Positions 32,501 to 44,230 of a DNA stretch of 64,000 nucleotides are shown here, in pieces. Numbering within the stretch: position 1 is the first letter of the stretch; each line of letters starts with the position of its first letter. A program made the position numbers and the translations under genes. Source of the stretch: Dendrobium chrysotoxum (Eukaryota > Streptophyta > Magnoliopsida > Asparagales > Orchidaceae); the NCBI GenBank assembly GCA_019925795.1, contig CM034314.1, positions 81,960,780 through 82,024,779 on the forward strand. Reading direction: 5' to 3'. The notes beneath the pieces were generated by a model that saw nothing but the letters and a program-made list of their open reading frames with translations, was not told where the DNA came from and did not search any database.

Positions 32501-35500
32501 AGTCTACGAATGAAAGAGTGCCCTTAAAAATACATTTGCATCAGTGAAATGGATGAGTGGATGGGCTAAGGCCAAAAAAAGGTAAATGAACAATATGGAG
32601 ATTACTCTTTCCAACAAGCTTATCATTTTAAAGGAAATCGACTATGCATTACTACTACTTCACTCCATCAGTATCGCATTACAGTATGCCATAGTGGTGA
32701 TCTCGTGGCACATACCAGTAGGGACAAAAATTTACATCTAGTGCAGTCGTAGTTCTTTTGGCCGAAATTACGGTGGGACATCTGTTAATTTGTGAAGAAA
32801 AGTACAATTGGCCACCAGTTTAAAAGGATCAGCCAAAAATAACGAGATATGTACTCTTCCCATTACAAATTCGATCTGGATAGATCTGAGCGTCGACTTT
32901 GTGTTGGAGCTCCCACAAACCAAACATGGTGTTGACCCCATTATGGGGTCGACCATTTCTCCAAGATGATCCACATTACAACTTGCTAGAAACGGTGAAT
33001 GCGGCCAACCTGTTTTTCAAGAAAATCATATTCCTCCACTTCCTCGTAGTTTAACTTCCAATTGGGATGTCAAATTTATCAGTTTTTTTCTTTTATATAA
33101 CTTTGGAAGCAACTTCAAATTGAAATAGGTGTAACTTCAGCTAACCATCCACAAAGGATTTAGTCGTCCTTCCCAAGCCCAAGAGAAACAACGTCGCCAA
33201 GATGGTTAACTCATTTTGATAATATGTTGCAGGATAGAAGAAACAAATTAACTGAGTACTCAAAGCTACAAACAAGCAAAAGACCAAAGAACACCAGAGA
33301 TCAAAGACATTTAAAGTGGTGACCTAGCCATGGTCTAGTTATGTAAAGAAAGATTCCCTGCCAACATCAATTTGAAATTGAACCTTGTAAGATCAGATCG
33401 TTCCCCCTTGTTAGGCATATTAACAACACCTACACTGTATTGTCACCTCCAGATATGAACTTGTCTTGCACACTCAACATTTCTAATATCTACACTGATC
33501 ACCCTCTTGACAATAGACAAACAAACTTGCAAACTAAATTTGAGTTCTTCTGGGTAAGGGATATGATGCAACAGCTCATACCATGACTCTTATATTAGTG
33601 TTTTCATAATGTTTACTTTGGTATTTATTAATTGTGTTTAACAAAATTAGCATAGTGATTTTTAGTTGCTTTCAGTTGTAAGGAAGGGGAGGAATATATT
33701 TCCTCCCAAAATGGTGGTGGTCTAGAATTATCCACAGTTTCAAAAAATTATTACTGCTAGTGAAAAGCACATTTTCGTTTCTTCCTCCATATCCTTCACC
33801 TCCTACTAATTTCTACGCAAGAAGTCATGCTCCTTTAGCTTAAAAAGCATATTATGTCAACCCCTCCATAGTTGACAATGGCACTTAGGTGATAAAATCA
33901 GGAAAGTTTGCCCCTCACACAAAATCAAATGTTCATGTTGACCATTTTACAAAAGACACATGATACTTTCTAGTTCTCAATCTTTGAGATTTCAATACAG
34001 CCATAATGCAAATAAGAATATCATATCTCATATTGAATACAAATTTACAAAATGCCAACTAGGACTGAACCCAATTAAAATGCATGACTCTAGAAATTCT
34101 GATATCAAAATTCACGTATAGTATCACATTGGGGAAGAAAACACACTAAAAAGGACAAAAATAAAAGTTAACTATCTTAACAATATCCCAATTAATTTTA
34201 TGAAAGTTTAGATTCAATCACTTAAGGAGGAATGGAAATTTAAAAAAAATCTAAAGTAATTGAACCACTAGACACTGATGCATAGCCTTCATTCATCAGA
34301 AAACTAAACTATGCATGAAAATTTTATTTATTACTTAAAAAAAAGACGCATATCATATGAACGAGTGATCACTGTTCTTGGTAATAAAAGTCAAAAGTTA
34401 TAGCTCATGTTGGAACCAATAATTAAACATTTAAAAAAAATCAGTTGATGATTGTTTATGCGTTCACATCTAGACCTTACAAATCTCTTCATTGCATTAC
34501 AATAACTATTCATTAGAAAAATAAAAATAAATATTCAATATTAAATGTTGTGGCATCATAAAGTAAAGATATCAAACATTATATATATATATATATATAT
34601 ATAAGGTACACTTACACACATACATCCGAAAACTTCCCTATTTAAAAAACTAATACAAAGGTTTTTAAAATGATCCATAGAATCTATGTATTTGCATGTG
34701 CTATGATAATACCATTGAGAATTTAATGAAAATCACAAATACAAGTATATAAATGAGGAGAGGAAGATAATTTTCAAGATAGACAAAATAAAGTAATATA
34801 ACTATCAAAGTATGTGAGAATTATTTGGGGCTAGCACAAGACTACTCAGCTAACTTTAGTTCAGAGGTAGGTAAGCGGCTGTTCATGATATCTAAAAAGC
34901 TTTAGTTAATCTTAAGTCAGTTAACTCCACTAAGTAAAATATATCCTTTAAGCAACTGGATAATTTCGTTGGAATTTGGTAACTATTGAAGTAAAGGCAT
35001 AGTTAAGCAAAAGTTAGACGAAAGATCACAGGTTATTCCCAGATTAAAAAATTTTCCAAAGATCAATTATATGTGCAAGTACCTGTGCGAGAAACTCTTG
35101 TTCAACTTCCTTGCCTGCTGCAGCTTCCTGCTCTGCTGCCAGTTTCCATCTAGCAATTTCTTCCTCGGCAGCTGCAATGTCTGTCATGAGACCTTCAACC
35201 TTTATCATAAAAGGGATTATTTAGTTAGCAGCTCCTAACAAATATTTCCTATAAAATATATGACTATTAGAACTTAGGATTAAATGATGTTATTGGAAAA
35301 TAACAATCAGATTGCATAAGGAGGGAGTATCAATTTTTATTACACTTTCATTTGCCATATGCTCCTTCTCCTCAAGTTCCTTTATTTGCAGCATTAACTG
35401 GCCAATCTCTTTTGCTTGAGCATCTAAGTGTGCCTTAAGAAGACTAGACTCTGCCCTTAATCCAGTAAAAGTCGTGCAAAAACAAGAAATATAATTAGCA

Positions 35501-38500
35501 AAGCAACAGAACTCATTTCAGCAAATTGTCAAATTTGTAAGCTCGTAAGTTGGACCATTTTCAACTTGTGAATCGAAAAGATTTCTTCCTCTTTGATATT
35601 GCATCATTAAAGTAGGCTTTCAAATAAGCTTAAATAAAATTTACAAAACATCAGTTCAATAAAGGAAAACAGATAGTTTCCTGCACAAAAAATGTGAGGA
35701 GGCATAAATATTATAACTTGTACAAATGCAAAGGGAAAGCAACCCAGAAATATATGCCACTAAACAAGCCTAGCCATTAAGCAATTTCTATTACTACCCA
35801 CTTTAGTTAGCTCAAGGAAAATAGCTTTTCAAGCATCCAAAGTGTAAAAAAGAAGAAATGCTATCGAATAGCATAATCTACTTTTAAAAGACAATTAAAG
35901 TGCCAAAAATGCAAACCAGCAGTCATTTTTCATCCCTTTGATGCTAACCATCCCTAAAAAAAAACTCAAATTAATTAATCACCCAAAAGGCCCGAACTGG
36001 TGGATGGGGTAATGGGTATGGCATGTAGGTTTCTCCAGGCTTTTCATAAAAAGAAAAAAAAAAAAGGGCATTTAGATGGCCATAATCAGAGAAGCAGTTG
36101 GATTTTTTAATAAGCTAGTGAAGCAGTTACATTATTTTTATTTTATAAATTAGAGGAAAGTAATCAAGATTTTATGATAGAAAAGTTTCTTAATACATAG
36201 TTGAATCATTAATTATTGATAACTAAGAAAAAATAGTGTAAATGATAATCTGAAGATTGAGAAGGCGCATAAAAGTAATTGTTCTGTGGAAAAAATTGAA
36301 TAATAATTTAGGTGATGAGAATATGAAAGAACATTAGCAAGTATTAGACACAAAATGCTTTAGCATGGTTATAACAACTCGCTTAGTGCGCTTGATCAAA
36401 GTTGAACACGCGTCAAAGTAATTTTGATTTTGGTGCTGGCTAGTCTAGCAACACCAGTCAACATAATTTAAATGTCCAAAAGAAGATTCACAGTGCCAAC
36501 CCAAATCAACCCCGTAGAGTTATTCATGACCTACCGACCAGTCTCGAGGTTCTCTGATTAGCTTTCCACCCAAACCAATCAAATCATCTGCAAGCTACCA
36601 ACAAAAACAATGCATCATTTTAGCCTAAACTATCTCTTTATATCCTGACACACCTGTAACCATCATTACCTGATCCAATTGCTCAAATATGCCATATGCC
36701 CACTTCCTGTACAAAAAAAACCAAATGTCGGGGCTATCCTATGCCGTGTAACAATGGCACTCTACCATGTCTCCACATCGCTCACAGAGATGAATTGTTA
36801 GTCATTCGATAATTTGATGTATGTCAGCTATTAATTGATCTTGTTCAAGCTCGTCATGTGGACCAAATTCTTTGACACTATCAAAGTCAGTCACTCATGG
36901 CCATCAACTCATTCTCCAACTACAAATAAATCCTCCTTGGCCTCTAGCAGGGATTTTTTTAAATGTTTTTCATGGGTGAAATCTTGTATCCTTGCGTACT
37001 ACAGAGCTGAGAGCTTGTATCTTCTTCGTTCAATACAGTAAAATCTTCTCCTACAGTGGACGTAAGCCAATAGGACAAACCACCTAAGTCATTGTATGAT
37101 GCCTCCTCTTTGTTCTTTCCTGCTCCTCTAACCTTGCTGCAAGTCGGAATTTGCCCTAAATCAAAGAGCAAACCAATTTGGAGCCTCATTTTTCCCCTTC
37201 TTTCTCTTTAGTGAACCGATAATAACTCTGCTCTAATTTGACCCGTCACTTTTCCCAAACCACTTCTCACCATCCACAATGATGTTTGAATAGCTTGGAC
37301 AAATGTAATTAATTTGGATAAATGAATAATTGTAAATCCAAAAAGATATTGTCATAGCATGCACATGAAAACATATGGAATGATTTCCCATCTTTTTGTG
37401 TGGAGTAAATCTTTGGTTTTATCAATTATAATTTTCTTTTAAGCCCTAAACATCAAAACGTATAATAGGCAAGGTTAAACTTGATCAATTAATGTACTGC
37501 TTTATGAGTTCAAAGACAATTCCTATTTGTCTCAAATTTAACACATAATAAATTAAATAAAAAAATAAGCATTAACAACTAATGACATAAGAGTGTCTGT
37601 TATTGGTTGTTGGTTATTGTATAAATGGGACAAAAGCTGCAACAACTGAGCAATTTCAAGAAAATTCAATGATTTATTGAAAATGAACAGTGCTCAACAT
37701 GACTAAATAATATAAGGCAATGCAATTGAAGCTTGATCAGAGAGTCAGCATGAGTGCACTTTGCGTGCATCAAAACAAGCAGAAAGAATTTCTCAACAAC
37801 TATAGATATATAAGGCACTTCCATTACTTTCAAAATATAGTTTTAAACATATTCAGGATTCATTTTCACATTATTTTAAATTTCTACAGTTCTTTAAAGG
37901 GTTCTGCACTAGAGTCATTTTTTAAGTTACTCCAAGATATTCAAACACATTCAAAATTAAATGTTGCAAATTTGAAAGAAAGGCTTAACCATATAGAAAT
38001 ATCAAGGTTTATTACAACTTTAGCAACCTATTTAAGCATGTGTAATAAGTACAGATTTCAGAGATCCAAGTAAAAACAACTAGAAGATGCGTCATTCTCA
38101 TTGATGTATGTTTAAGGAGGCTTTTAAATGGAAAATAAAAGATATTGCAAGCTTAGAGATTAAGGATTTTTAATTTAAGTGTCGAGCGTAGGGAATGTCT
38201 ATTATTAGCGTTAACACAAAAACATAGCATTTGCAATATAAATGGATACTCAAGCTGTGTGATAAATACCTGAGAGCTTCTACCAAATGCCTAAGTTCAA
38301 CGATCTCAATTTGAGAGGTCTTGACGGTATTCTCCAGAGCACCAGCCTTCAAAAGAACGAAGGAGATCAGAGAATTTCACAGTGTGCACAGTTGAAAACT
38401 ATACAAAGACAATGGTGATAAAGCCTGATAGTGGATGGCAGGTAATTCATGCTAAAAAGATATTTACCAGGGTATAGACTTCATCTTCTGCTTCCCCATG

Positions 38501-39793
38501 AGAACCATTCTTATCATGTCCATTAAGCTTCAAATCTATACCAGCCTCTCTGAGCCCTTCCTCTGCTACTTGTAGCACCTGATTGGTCTTGGAGGAGAGT
38601 GCACTTCTAAGCAAAGTTCCAATATGCTGCTTCTCTCCCAACAAAGCAGAAACCTTCTCCTCCAGGTCTTTTACTTCCCGATTTCTCTTTTCTATCCTTG
38701 ACTTCACTTTCTCAAAAGCAACGCTGGCTAACTCATAAATGGATACCGTGCCTTCCAAGGATGTCCGCAAATTCTGCTCTACGTCCATTTCCTTCCACAC
38801 GAACGATGAATCCAATGAGTCCGACTGATCTATTGAGTTTTCATCAGCAATCCTAACAATCTCATTAATCTGTTCATAGGCTTTCGATATGTGTTTCAAG
38901 TGATCAATTATCACAGGCCTTTGAGCGTCCAGCTTGGTTTCCAAATTCCTCAACTTTGCCGAAGAGTCATCTCCAGACTGTTTCAGTTCGGCAATCTCCC
39001 TCTCCATCTCCGAAATCCTTGAATCTCTCTCCACAACCATCTTACCCAATACCTCAATTTCAGTGCCCTTCTTTGTTACCTCCTCGCTAAGTCCGCTGAT
39101 CGTGGCCTCTAGTTGTGACATCTCAATTGCTATCTCGTAGTTCCGCTGTTCAATTTGCTCCCGCGCCTCGTCCCTCGACTTGACAGCCGCTTCAATCTGC
39201 GCAGTGAGTTCTTCCGCGATCTCGTTCGCACGCTTGATGACGCCGTAGGCCACAGCAGGCAAGCCGGTGTACTTCTGTGAGCGGGGGAGTCCACCAACGG
39301 AGAAATTCTTGAAACCGCTGACTTTGGACGAGATCTTCTCGATGCCAGTAACCATCATCTGGGCGGCAGTCTCTATTTCCGCCCTCGAGGAATCCTTAAG
39401 CCTGAAAGCCTCTTCCTTCTGCCGTAAGGCCTCCTCCTTCTGCTTAAGCGCCTCCTGCTCCAGCCGCAAGGCCTCGTCTTTCTGCATAAGGGCTTCGGAG
39501 AGCTCGGCGCTGGCGCGTTCAGCGGATCGGGCCGACTCGTCCTTCTCGCGGAGAGCGTCGTCTCGCTTCTTGATGACATCCTGGGCGAAGGCCTTCAGGC
39601 GGTTAACAGATGTCTGGAGTTCTACACGGGCATCCTCAGCGGCCTTCCGCGAGCGGCGCTCCTGGTCCAGTTCAGCCAGGAGATCTCGGAGGCGTTGGTC
39701 GGCGGCGGAGACGTTGGAAGAGGCGGCGGTTGAAGGGTCTTCGTCGTTGTCGACGTCGCTGAGGACATCGTCGTCGAGGACCTCACCAGCCAT
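20502..39793 (-). CDS. Long coiled-coil protein (At3g49055-like), five exons
   Basis: Predicted exons on the minus strand are 39793-38468, 38346-38270, 35455-35344, 35199-35083 and 20843-20502. All junctions are GT..AG and in phase, giving 657 residues. The protein starts MAGEVLDDDVLSDVD (acidic) and then is mostly heptad-rich coiled coil (about residues 28-140, 195-310, 360-610), including short near-repeats of an EALRQKE type near residues 100-130. The C-terminus after the RERVEELTRQLEQLD heptads is a conserved-looking tail, CWPWQWLGLDSV, ending EMELSEPLI. From memory this resembles plant proteins annotated as uncharacterized At3g49055. No enzymatic motif or membrane segment is seen. A structural or scaffolding role is only an inference. 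The first two and last exons are strongly coding; exons 3 and 4 rest on splice sites and continuous heptads. Confidence 0.8.
21812..22023 (-). repeat. 3' LTR of the copia element, 212 bp
   Basis: Read on the minus strand it starts TGTTAACATAGAAAAAC directly after the purine tract AAGGGGAG (plus strand 22024-22031), and it ends AAAGTTCTACA. It carries TATAAATAGAGG (plus strand 21911-21922), a good TATA box. TG..CA ends and the PPT fit a Ty1/copia 3' LTR. The 5' LTR was not found. Confidence 0.8.
23154..23644 (+). repeat. 5' LTR of chromovirus, 491 bp
   Basis: Starts TGATAGAACGGTCC and ends GTGTTTCCTATCA, so TGATAG and CTATCA form a 6 bp terminal inverted repeat. Confidence 0.85.
23648..23661 (+). 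promoter_or_regulatory. Primer binding site (initiator Met tRNA type)
   Basis: TGGTATCAGAGTGG three bases after the 5' LTR matches the common TGGTATCAGAG priming site for initiator tRNA-Met. Confidence 0.85.
24313..25023 (+). pseudogene. Chromovirus gag remnant
   Basis: One frame from 24313 carries the gag core (IFEGEDAHWWI, ALAWY, FREFKECLLEHF-type region). The central part is 24586-25023 (VAEYCERLKYLASRLD), and it ends in a zinc knuckle reading CFRCDEKYTSGHRC at about 24966-25007. Two in-frame stops (near 24458 and 24574) interrupt it. Upstream, 23760-24310 is shifted and poorly conserved. Gag would coat the RNA; here it is non-functional. Confidence 0.75.
25110..25610 (+). pseudogene. Chromovirus protease remnant
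   Basis: An open stretch of 166 codons, frame-shifted relative to gag. It holds an aspartic protease flap-like order: VLIDNGVIHNFIS (the D-S/T-G motif appears as DNG) followed by GSTDVILGMKWLQTLG. The active-site Ser/Thr is replaced by Asn, so activity is doubtful. Confidence 0.75.
25690..26990 (+). pseudogene. Chromovirus reverse transcriptase and RNase H remnant
   Basis: RT blocks occur in order: IPVIDELLDEL, FTKINLKSGYHQI (25939-26190), then FFDDILVYS at about 26217-26243. The last is the YxDD box with F for Y. After a frameshift comes the thumb and connection (26336 on, LRELRGFLGL) and RNase H with ETDASGYGLGAVL near 26655-26690. Stops at about 26188 and 26726, among others, break it. 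Later RNase H sequence (YLLGRHFIVR, then ADALSR-like) is visible to about 26990. Confidence 0.8.
27060..28460 (+). pseudogene. Chromovirus integrase and chromodomain remnant
   Basis: The N-terminal region has a degenerate HHCC finger (27200-27340). The catalytic core shows SDKDKVFLIHFWRELF (second Asp) and YHPQTDGQTEVVNRSLE (catalytic Glu) in 27564-27824. After a frameshift, 28004-28435 has the GPYEI region and then EVLIKWRNLPSYDATWE, a clear chromodomain-type ending. A TAA stop follows at 28434-28436. At least three frames are needed, so it is a pseudogene. Confidence 0.8.
28489..28503 (+). promoter_or_regulatory. Polypurine tract of chromovirus
   Basis: The purine-rich GGGAGCGGGG run (28491-28500) lies immediately before the 3' LTR. 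Confidence 0.7.
28504..28976 (+). repeat. 3' LTR of chromovirus, 473 bp
   Basis: Starts TAATAGACCGGTCC (TG mutated to TA) and ends GTGTTTCCTATCA. It is shorter than the 5' LTR by small indels. Confidence 0.85.
29036..29531 (+). mobile_element. Solo LTR, 496 bp, same family as the chromovirus LTR, TSD GATTG
   Basis: Starts TGTTAGACCGGTCCAGTGG and ends GTGTTTCCTATCA. GATTG occurs at 29031-29035 and again at 29532-29536, a perfect 5 bp duplication. It shares with the neighbouring chromovirus LTR the blocks AGACCGGTCCA, TTTGTATGC, GGCTCTAGCGGCGTCTA, AGGATCAATTGTATCTTG and the end. It also has a GC-rich tandem of a GGTCCAGCCGGTCCAGGCGG type near the start. It lies inside the copia RT. Confidence 0.9.
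34580..34603. repeat. (AT)12 microsatellite
   Basis: A short AT run inside intron 4. Confidence 0.9.
35456..38269 (-). other. Intron 2 of the coiled-coil gene (2.8 kb)
   Basis: The donor is CTCAG|GTATTT at 38270 and the acceptor CTGGATTAAG|GG at 35455. AT-rich, with short open stretches (36835-37041, 37720-38073) that show no known motif. Introns 1 (38467-38347) and 3 (35343-35200) are short. Confidence 0.65.
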
Positions 39794-40851
39794 AGTCGGA
39801 GGAATTCAATCTGTGATGAAAGAAAAAAATAAGCGATGATCACCGACCAACAAGGAGTATTTGCCTCCCTTACCGTCGTTTTGGAGGAGGAGATCCCACC
39901 GATGGCAGCACCGAGCAACCGAGCAGTCGAGCATTGAAAATTTTCTTGTGTTACTTGGTAAACAAATTATTTGAAATTATATACAAATACCCAAGATAAC
40001 GAGAAATTATTAGCCTCCGGACCCCAAAATAACAAAGAAATATCGTGACATTTAGGGTTAGTTACTAGTAGGAATAGCATATAGGTTTTGTTTGGGACAG
40101 TTTTATAGTATAAATTTTTTTTTAAATGACAGAAAAATAATAGTCTAAAAAAATATATTTTTAATATTATGCAATCATATTAATTCAATTCGGACCCATC
40201 AAATCATTATATCAAACTTAATTAGATTTAGAAAGTTATGAAACTATAGTCATCTATCATGAGATATAACTTAGAACCCTCCTAGAAATAGTCTAATCTA
40301 GAAGTTATCTAAGATTGCTTAAATTACAAGATATCTAAAATCTATATCCAACTAGGTAACAACACCCAGCTAGTGAATTTGCATGACAAACTAGGAAGCT
40401 GATCCTACTGAGCAAACTCAATTTAACTATGGCTACGGTGGAACTTATCTACACCTCAGGGCAACTCATACGCATTCAGGTGAAATTTTAACTACTCTCT
40501 GCAGCGGAAGAGTCGACATAAAGGCAATTGCATAACTAACTTCTGTAGTGCACTAAAACTTCCATCATATTATATTTTGTCTTATATTGTATGTAGCATT
40601 GACCTTGATCATCGCCCATTACAATGTGTTATGCATGAATGAATGTTATATGTGCATGTTGCGCCACAGCATTTTCCCTACCTATTTTGTAACATGTGGG
40701 CTTCTCCTTCTCAAGAAGGGTCCTGTAAAGCCTTTCTCTTGCCCAATTTAGCAAATATTCCAAGATATATTGATCTCTAGAAATTCTTGAAATAACTAAC
40801 CTAATGGCTTATATATTGTCATTTTCTTAACATAACATTGTACATATGTGT
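39794..40851. other. 5' leader and upstream region of the coiled-coil gene, then repeat DNA
   Basis: Just upstream of the ATG (39793) the minus strand is moderately GC-rich to about 39935, probably the 5' leader. Farther up the sequence is AT-rich. At 40085-40110 the words TTTTGTTTGGGACAG recall a MITE end like those at 19.6 kb, but no partner end was found. Confidence 0.4.
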
Positions 40852-42650
40852 TGTCACAACCCAACCCAATATGACGTAGATGTAGGAGTGGTCAAATTGG
40901 GTTTAATGGTGACAGGCCAAGCCCAAAAATGAAAATTTTGGAGCCTTTTCAGATTTTTCTTCAAATTAAATAGACCATTGAGCTTCTTATTAACTTAAGC
41001 AAAAAAATAAACTCATCCATAAATTTCTATTCGTTGCATTAATCATCAATATATATATATACAGCAACTTTATACTACGTTGCATGGCTATAAATTAATA
41101 TGACTATACAAAAATTAATATAAAACAAATAAATAAATATGACTATACAAAAATAATAAAAAAATACTTATATAAACTCAGATATATCAAAACCTGGGAT
41201 ACAGTTACTCAATCGACTATTTCCCCTTTCTCTAACCTAAAACAGAATGCATAATAGGTGTGAACCAACACAGCTCAGCAGGTCATACCCACCGATCTAA
41301 ATTTTTAAATATTCACTTATTATACATTCAATTGAGTTTTAAAAGCTATTTAACATAATAATATTTGCAATTATAAAAAATCTAAATAACAATATAGGAA
41401 AAGTAAATAAATAAGTATTCTATATATCAGAATAAAAAATAATGAATTTTTCTCAGGCCCTTATACCTCCCATTAAAAAATAGATATCAGAATTCAGACC
41501 CTTATAACTCCCTATACTAGCATATCAAAAATATAGGCCCTTATGACTACCAGTGCTTAGCACATATTAAATATTCAAAAAATTAGGCCATTATGACTCT
41601 ATGTGCCTTCCACACAACATAACTTCCTCCAATATGAGAGCTTCATAGAATCACACATTTCAACCAAATGGACATATATATCAATATATTGTAATAAAAG
41701 AAATATAAATATATCACAAAATATTTTTTCGATAGGCAACAAATTCATTTATTAAGCAGAATTTTACAAATTTAGAATTTCACTATATTATCAAGGATTA
41801 TTCAGAACATTATTTTGAAGCTTTAATATTACTATAACATTATTTTCTATTATTAGAATCATGTTTTAAATTGATAAGAATAATGCACTTTTTAAATTAT
41901 TGGCTTTTTAAAATTATCTAAATATTCAAAATAGTCGTATCTACAAAATACCAAAAATTACACAATAAAAATTTTACGGGTGTAAAGTTATCCTCATTTT
42001 TATACTATAGAATTATAAATTTAATCAAAAAATTCTAGAATTTTAATATTTTTTAAAATTAAGATAAGCATTATAAAATCTAGCTCGATTCGGATAACTT
42101 TCCAAACTAGGTTAATAATAGAAAACATACCAAAGTCCCCAAAAACCAAGCTTCTCTCTCTAAAATCTTCTCTCTCACTCTCTCTCTATACAAGTAAATA
42201 AGTTTTTTTTTGTTAAAATGAAATGATAATACAAATTTATTTTTGATAAAAACTTGACCTAGCACTGTGGCATTGGACAATATAGCGTTGTAGTGCTCTC
42301 CATTAGTGAGCACAACGCCATAGCACTGAACCACATTATTGTAGTACTAGTTAATTTTTCCAAAAAATTATTGGAGAGCTCAATTGAAAGAATTTAATTT
42401 CAAAGAATTATTCTTTTATATTTTAATTTATACAACCAGAGCTATCTAATTTCTCTTATCAATATAAATACTAGTATAAATAAAACTATTGATCAAAATA
42501 TCAATATATACATCTGTATTTATTTTTTAAAAATCATGTATACTACTCAGGATCTATACAATCATAACATATCTATTCTACCATGACTACAAAAGAAATA
42601 GCTACTGACAGAAAAGAAATAAGCTAACAGTAAACATGAAGATCTTAACC
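40852..42650. other. Decayed LTR-type repeat DNA, no gene
   Basis: Begins TGTCACAACCCAACCC, which resembles the reverse complement of the GGGTGTGACA end of the 12-14 kb solo LTR and the TGTCACGACCC start at 42660. No target duplication was found. The rest is AT-rich with no supported gene. Confidence 0.45.
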
Positions 42651-42659
42651 AACCTAACA

Positions 42660-42986
42660 TGTCACGACCCGGCCCGGATGCTCGATTTAATGAGGCGGGA
42701 ACTAAAGTCGAACAGTAGGATCCATACATTTCAATTCATAAAAATACAACATCAAATTATCTCCTTAAGTATTTGAAGAGCCACTAATTAAAATTTATCA
42801 TCCAATGCAATCATTTGCTAAAATTGGGAAAAAAATGACTAACCGAAAGCTCTCGCGCACAAGTCGCCCATCTACCCTTCTCTGTTCGCGAAATGCCTGC
42901 TCGGTTCCGTGATCCCTCGTTGCAGTTTTTAATAGGGATGGGACCGGCCCGTTCAATCGAACCTGCCGGATGAACCAGTCGTCACA
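42660..42986. mobile_element. 327 bp TG..CA element with TSD TAACA
   Basis: Starts TGTCACGACCCGGCCCGG and ends CCAGTCGTCACA. TAACA lies at 42655-42659 and 42987-42991. The related downstream copy near 45380 lacks the insert and reads straight through, supporting a real insertion. TGT..ACA ends and a 5 bp duplication fit a small solo LTR or TRIM. No coding capacity. Confidence 0.7.
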
Positions 42987-43170
42987 TAACACTCATGAGC
43001 CACTGCCCTGACTTGAAAATATTAAACCCATATAATGAGCTAAAACAACTAAAGAAGTAATATACATATAATAACTCAAATATGTGAAATAAATTTATTT
43101 AAAAAATATAAAAATTTTGAAGTAGAATACTTTGTCAATGATCTGATGAGCACTATGGTGCTAGGCCATG

Positions 43171-43173
<3 letters not shown>

Positions 43174-43256
<83 letters not shown>
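43174..43256. repeat. (AT)41 microsatellite
   Basis: An uninterrupted AT dinucleotide run of about 83 bp, in a stretch that is absent from the related copy near 45500. Confidence 0.95.
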
Positions 43257-43260
<4 letters not shown>

Positions 43261-43689
43261 GTCTCACCCCACCGTCTTCCTCACTTAGTTACTTGGCCAG
43301 TAAAAAATTGAAAGAGAGGAAGAAGAGAGAGGAGAGAGAAAGATCTTTGGATCATCATATAATGGATTGAGATGTGATGAACTGTAGAAGGATAAATTGA
43401 TATAGATAATCAGTATAGATATTGATGCATATATTTTTTATATAATTTATAATATATTATTCTCTTATATCTTGCATTAATTTTAGTTATAAGATTTTAG
43501 TTACTTGTAGGGCTATGTGCTCATTATGTGGTTTTACATATTTAAAAAAAGATAAAGATCTTATGATATGAGGCTCCAGACAAGATAAAAAATATAATCA
43601 TATTTTTTTCTGTTATTTATTGATAAGCTTTAATTAAATAGTTAAAATGAAAAATATATATAATTCTTCCAATGTAGATCTTAGAGTGT

Positions 43690-44230
43690 GACAATGCATG
43701 TCGTCAGTTAATTCATAATAGTAACAGTCATATGATCAAGAATCAATAAAGAAATAATAAAACTCACACACAGTAGTAGTATAATTTATAAATAATAAAA
43801 TAGTATGGTATGGAAACTAATAAAATAGTACAGTGGGGAAATCAGTAAACTAGTACAGGTAAAATCTTATAATAAACTAGTATAGTATGGAAGCAATCGT
43901 CGTATTAGTACTATCAATTAATAAAAGAATCATATAAGATGCTAAAAATCAAAACATCAAAAAATACTATTGGAATCATATCAATACAACAAAATCTTAT
44001 AATAATGTATGCATGTTATCCAATTAGTTTATATTAGCATCAAATCAGTATCTTAAGCACATGCTTAGTATATCACATATTTAGTATATCATATGCTCAT
44101 TATTAGTATAGTGAATCAATAACAGTTTGAATCAATAATAGTATTAAACTATATCGATGTCCATATCGATAACATCATCAGTATAATATTGTTAGTAAAA
44201 CTAGTGACAGTAATAGTAAATATGTACAGT
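43690..44230. repeat. Direct repeat, upstream copy
   Basis: Shares with 45500-46020 the order CATATGATCAAGAATCAAT, ATAAATAATAAAATAGTATG, AATAAAATAGTACAGTG, TTGGAATCATATCAATA and CATGCTTAGTATATCACAT. Clearly homologous but with many changes. Confidence 0.8.

Larger units (their letters stand above)
20844..35082 (-). other. 14.2 kb intron 4 hosting nested retrotransposons
   Basis: The donor on the minus strand is GCACAG|GTACTTG at 35083 and the acceptor CACGGTGAAG|CTATC at 20844. The intron contains the decayed copia element, the chromovirus, the solo LTR and about 4.4 kb (30660-35082) of AT-rich DNA. That last part has no supported gene and includes a short (AT)n tract at 34580-34603. The segment 20850-21400, close to the last exon, has short open stretches with no recognised motif. 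Confidence 0.7.

Noticed and set aside
39267..39839. 190-codon plus-strand open frame opposite exon 1 of the coiled-coil gene
   Set aside because: Antisense shadow of a heptad-rich coding exon; Ser/Arg-rich composition follows from the opposite strand.
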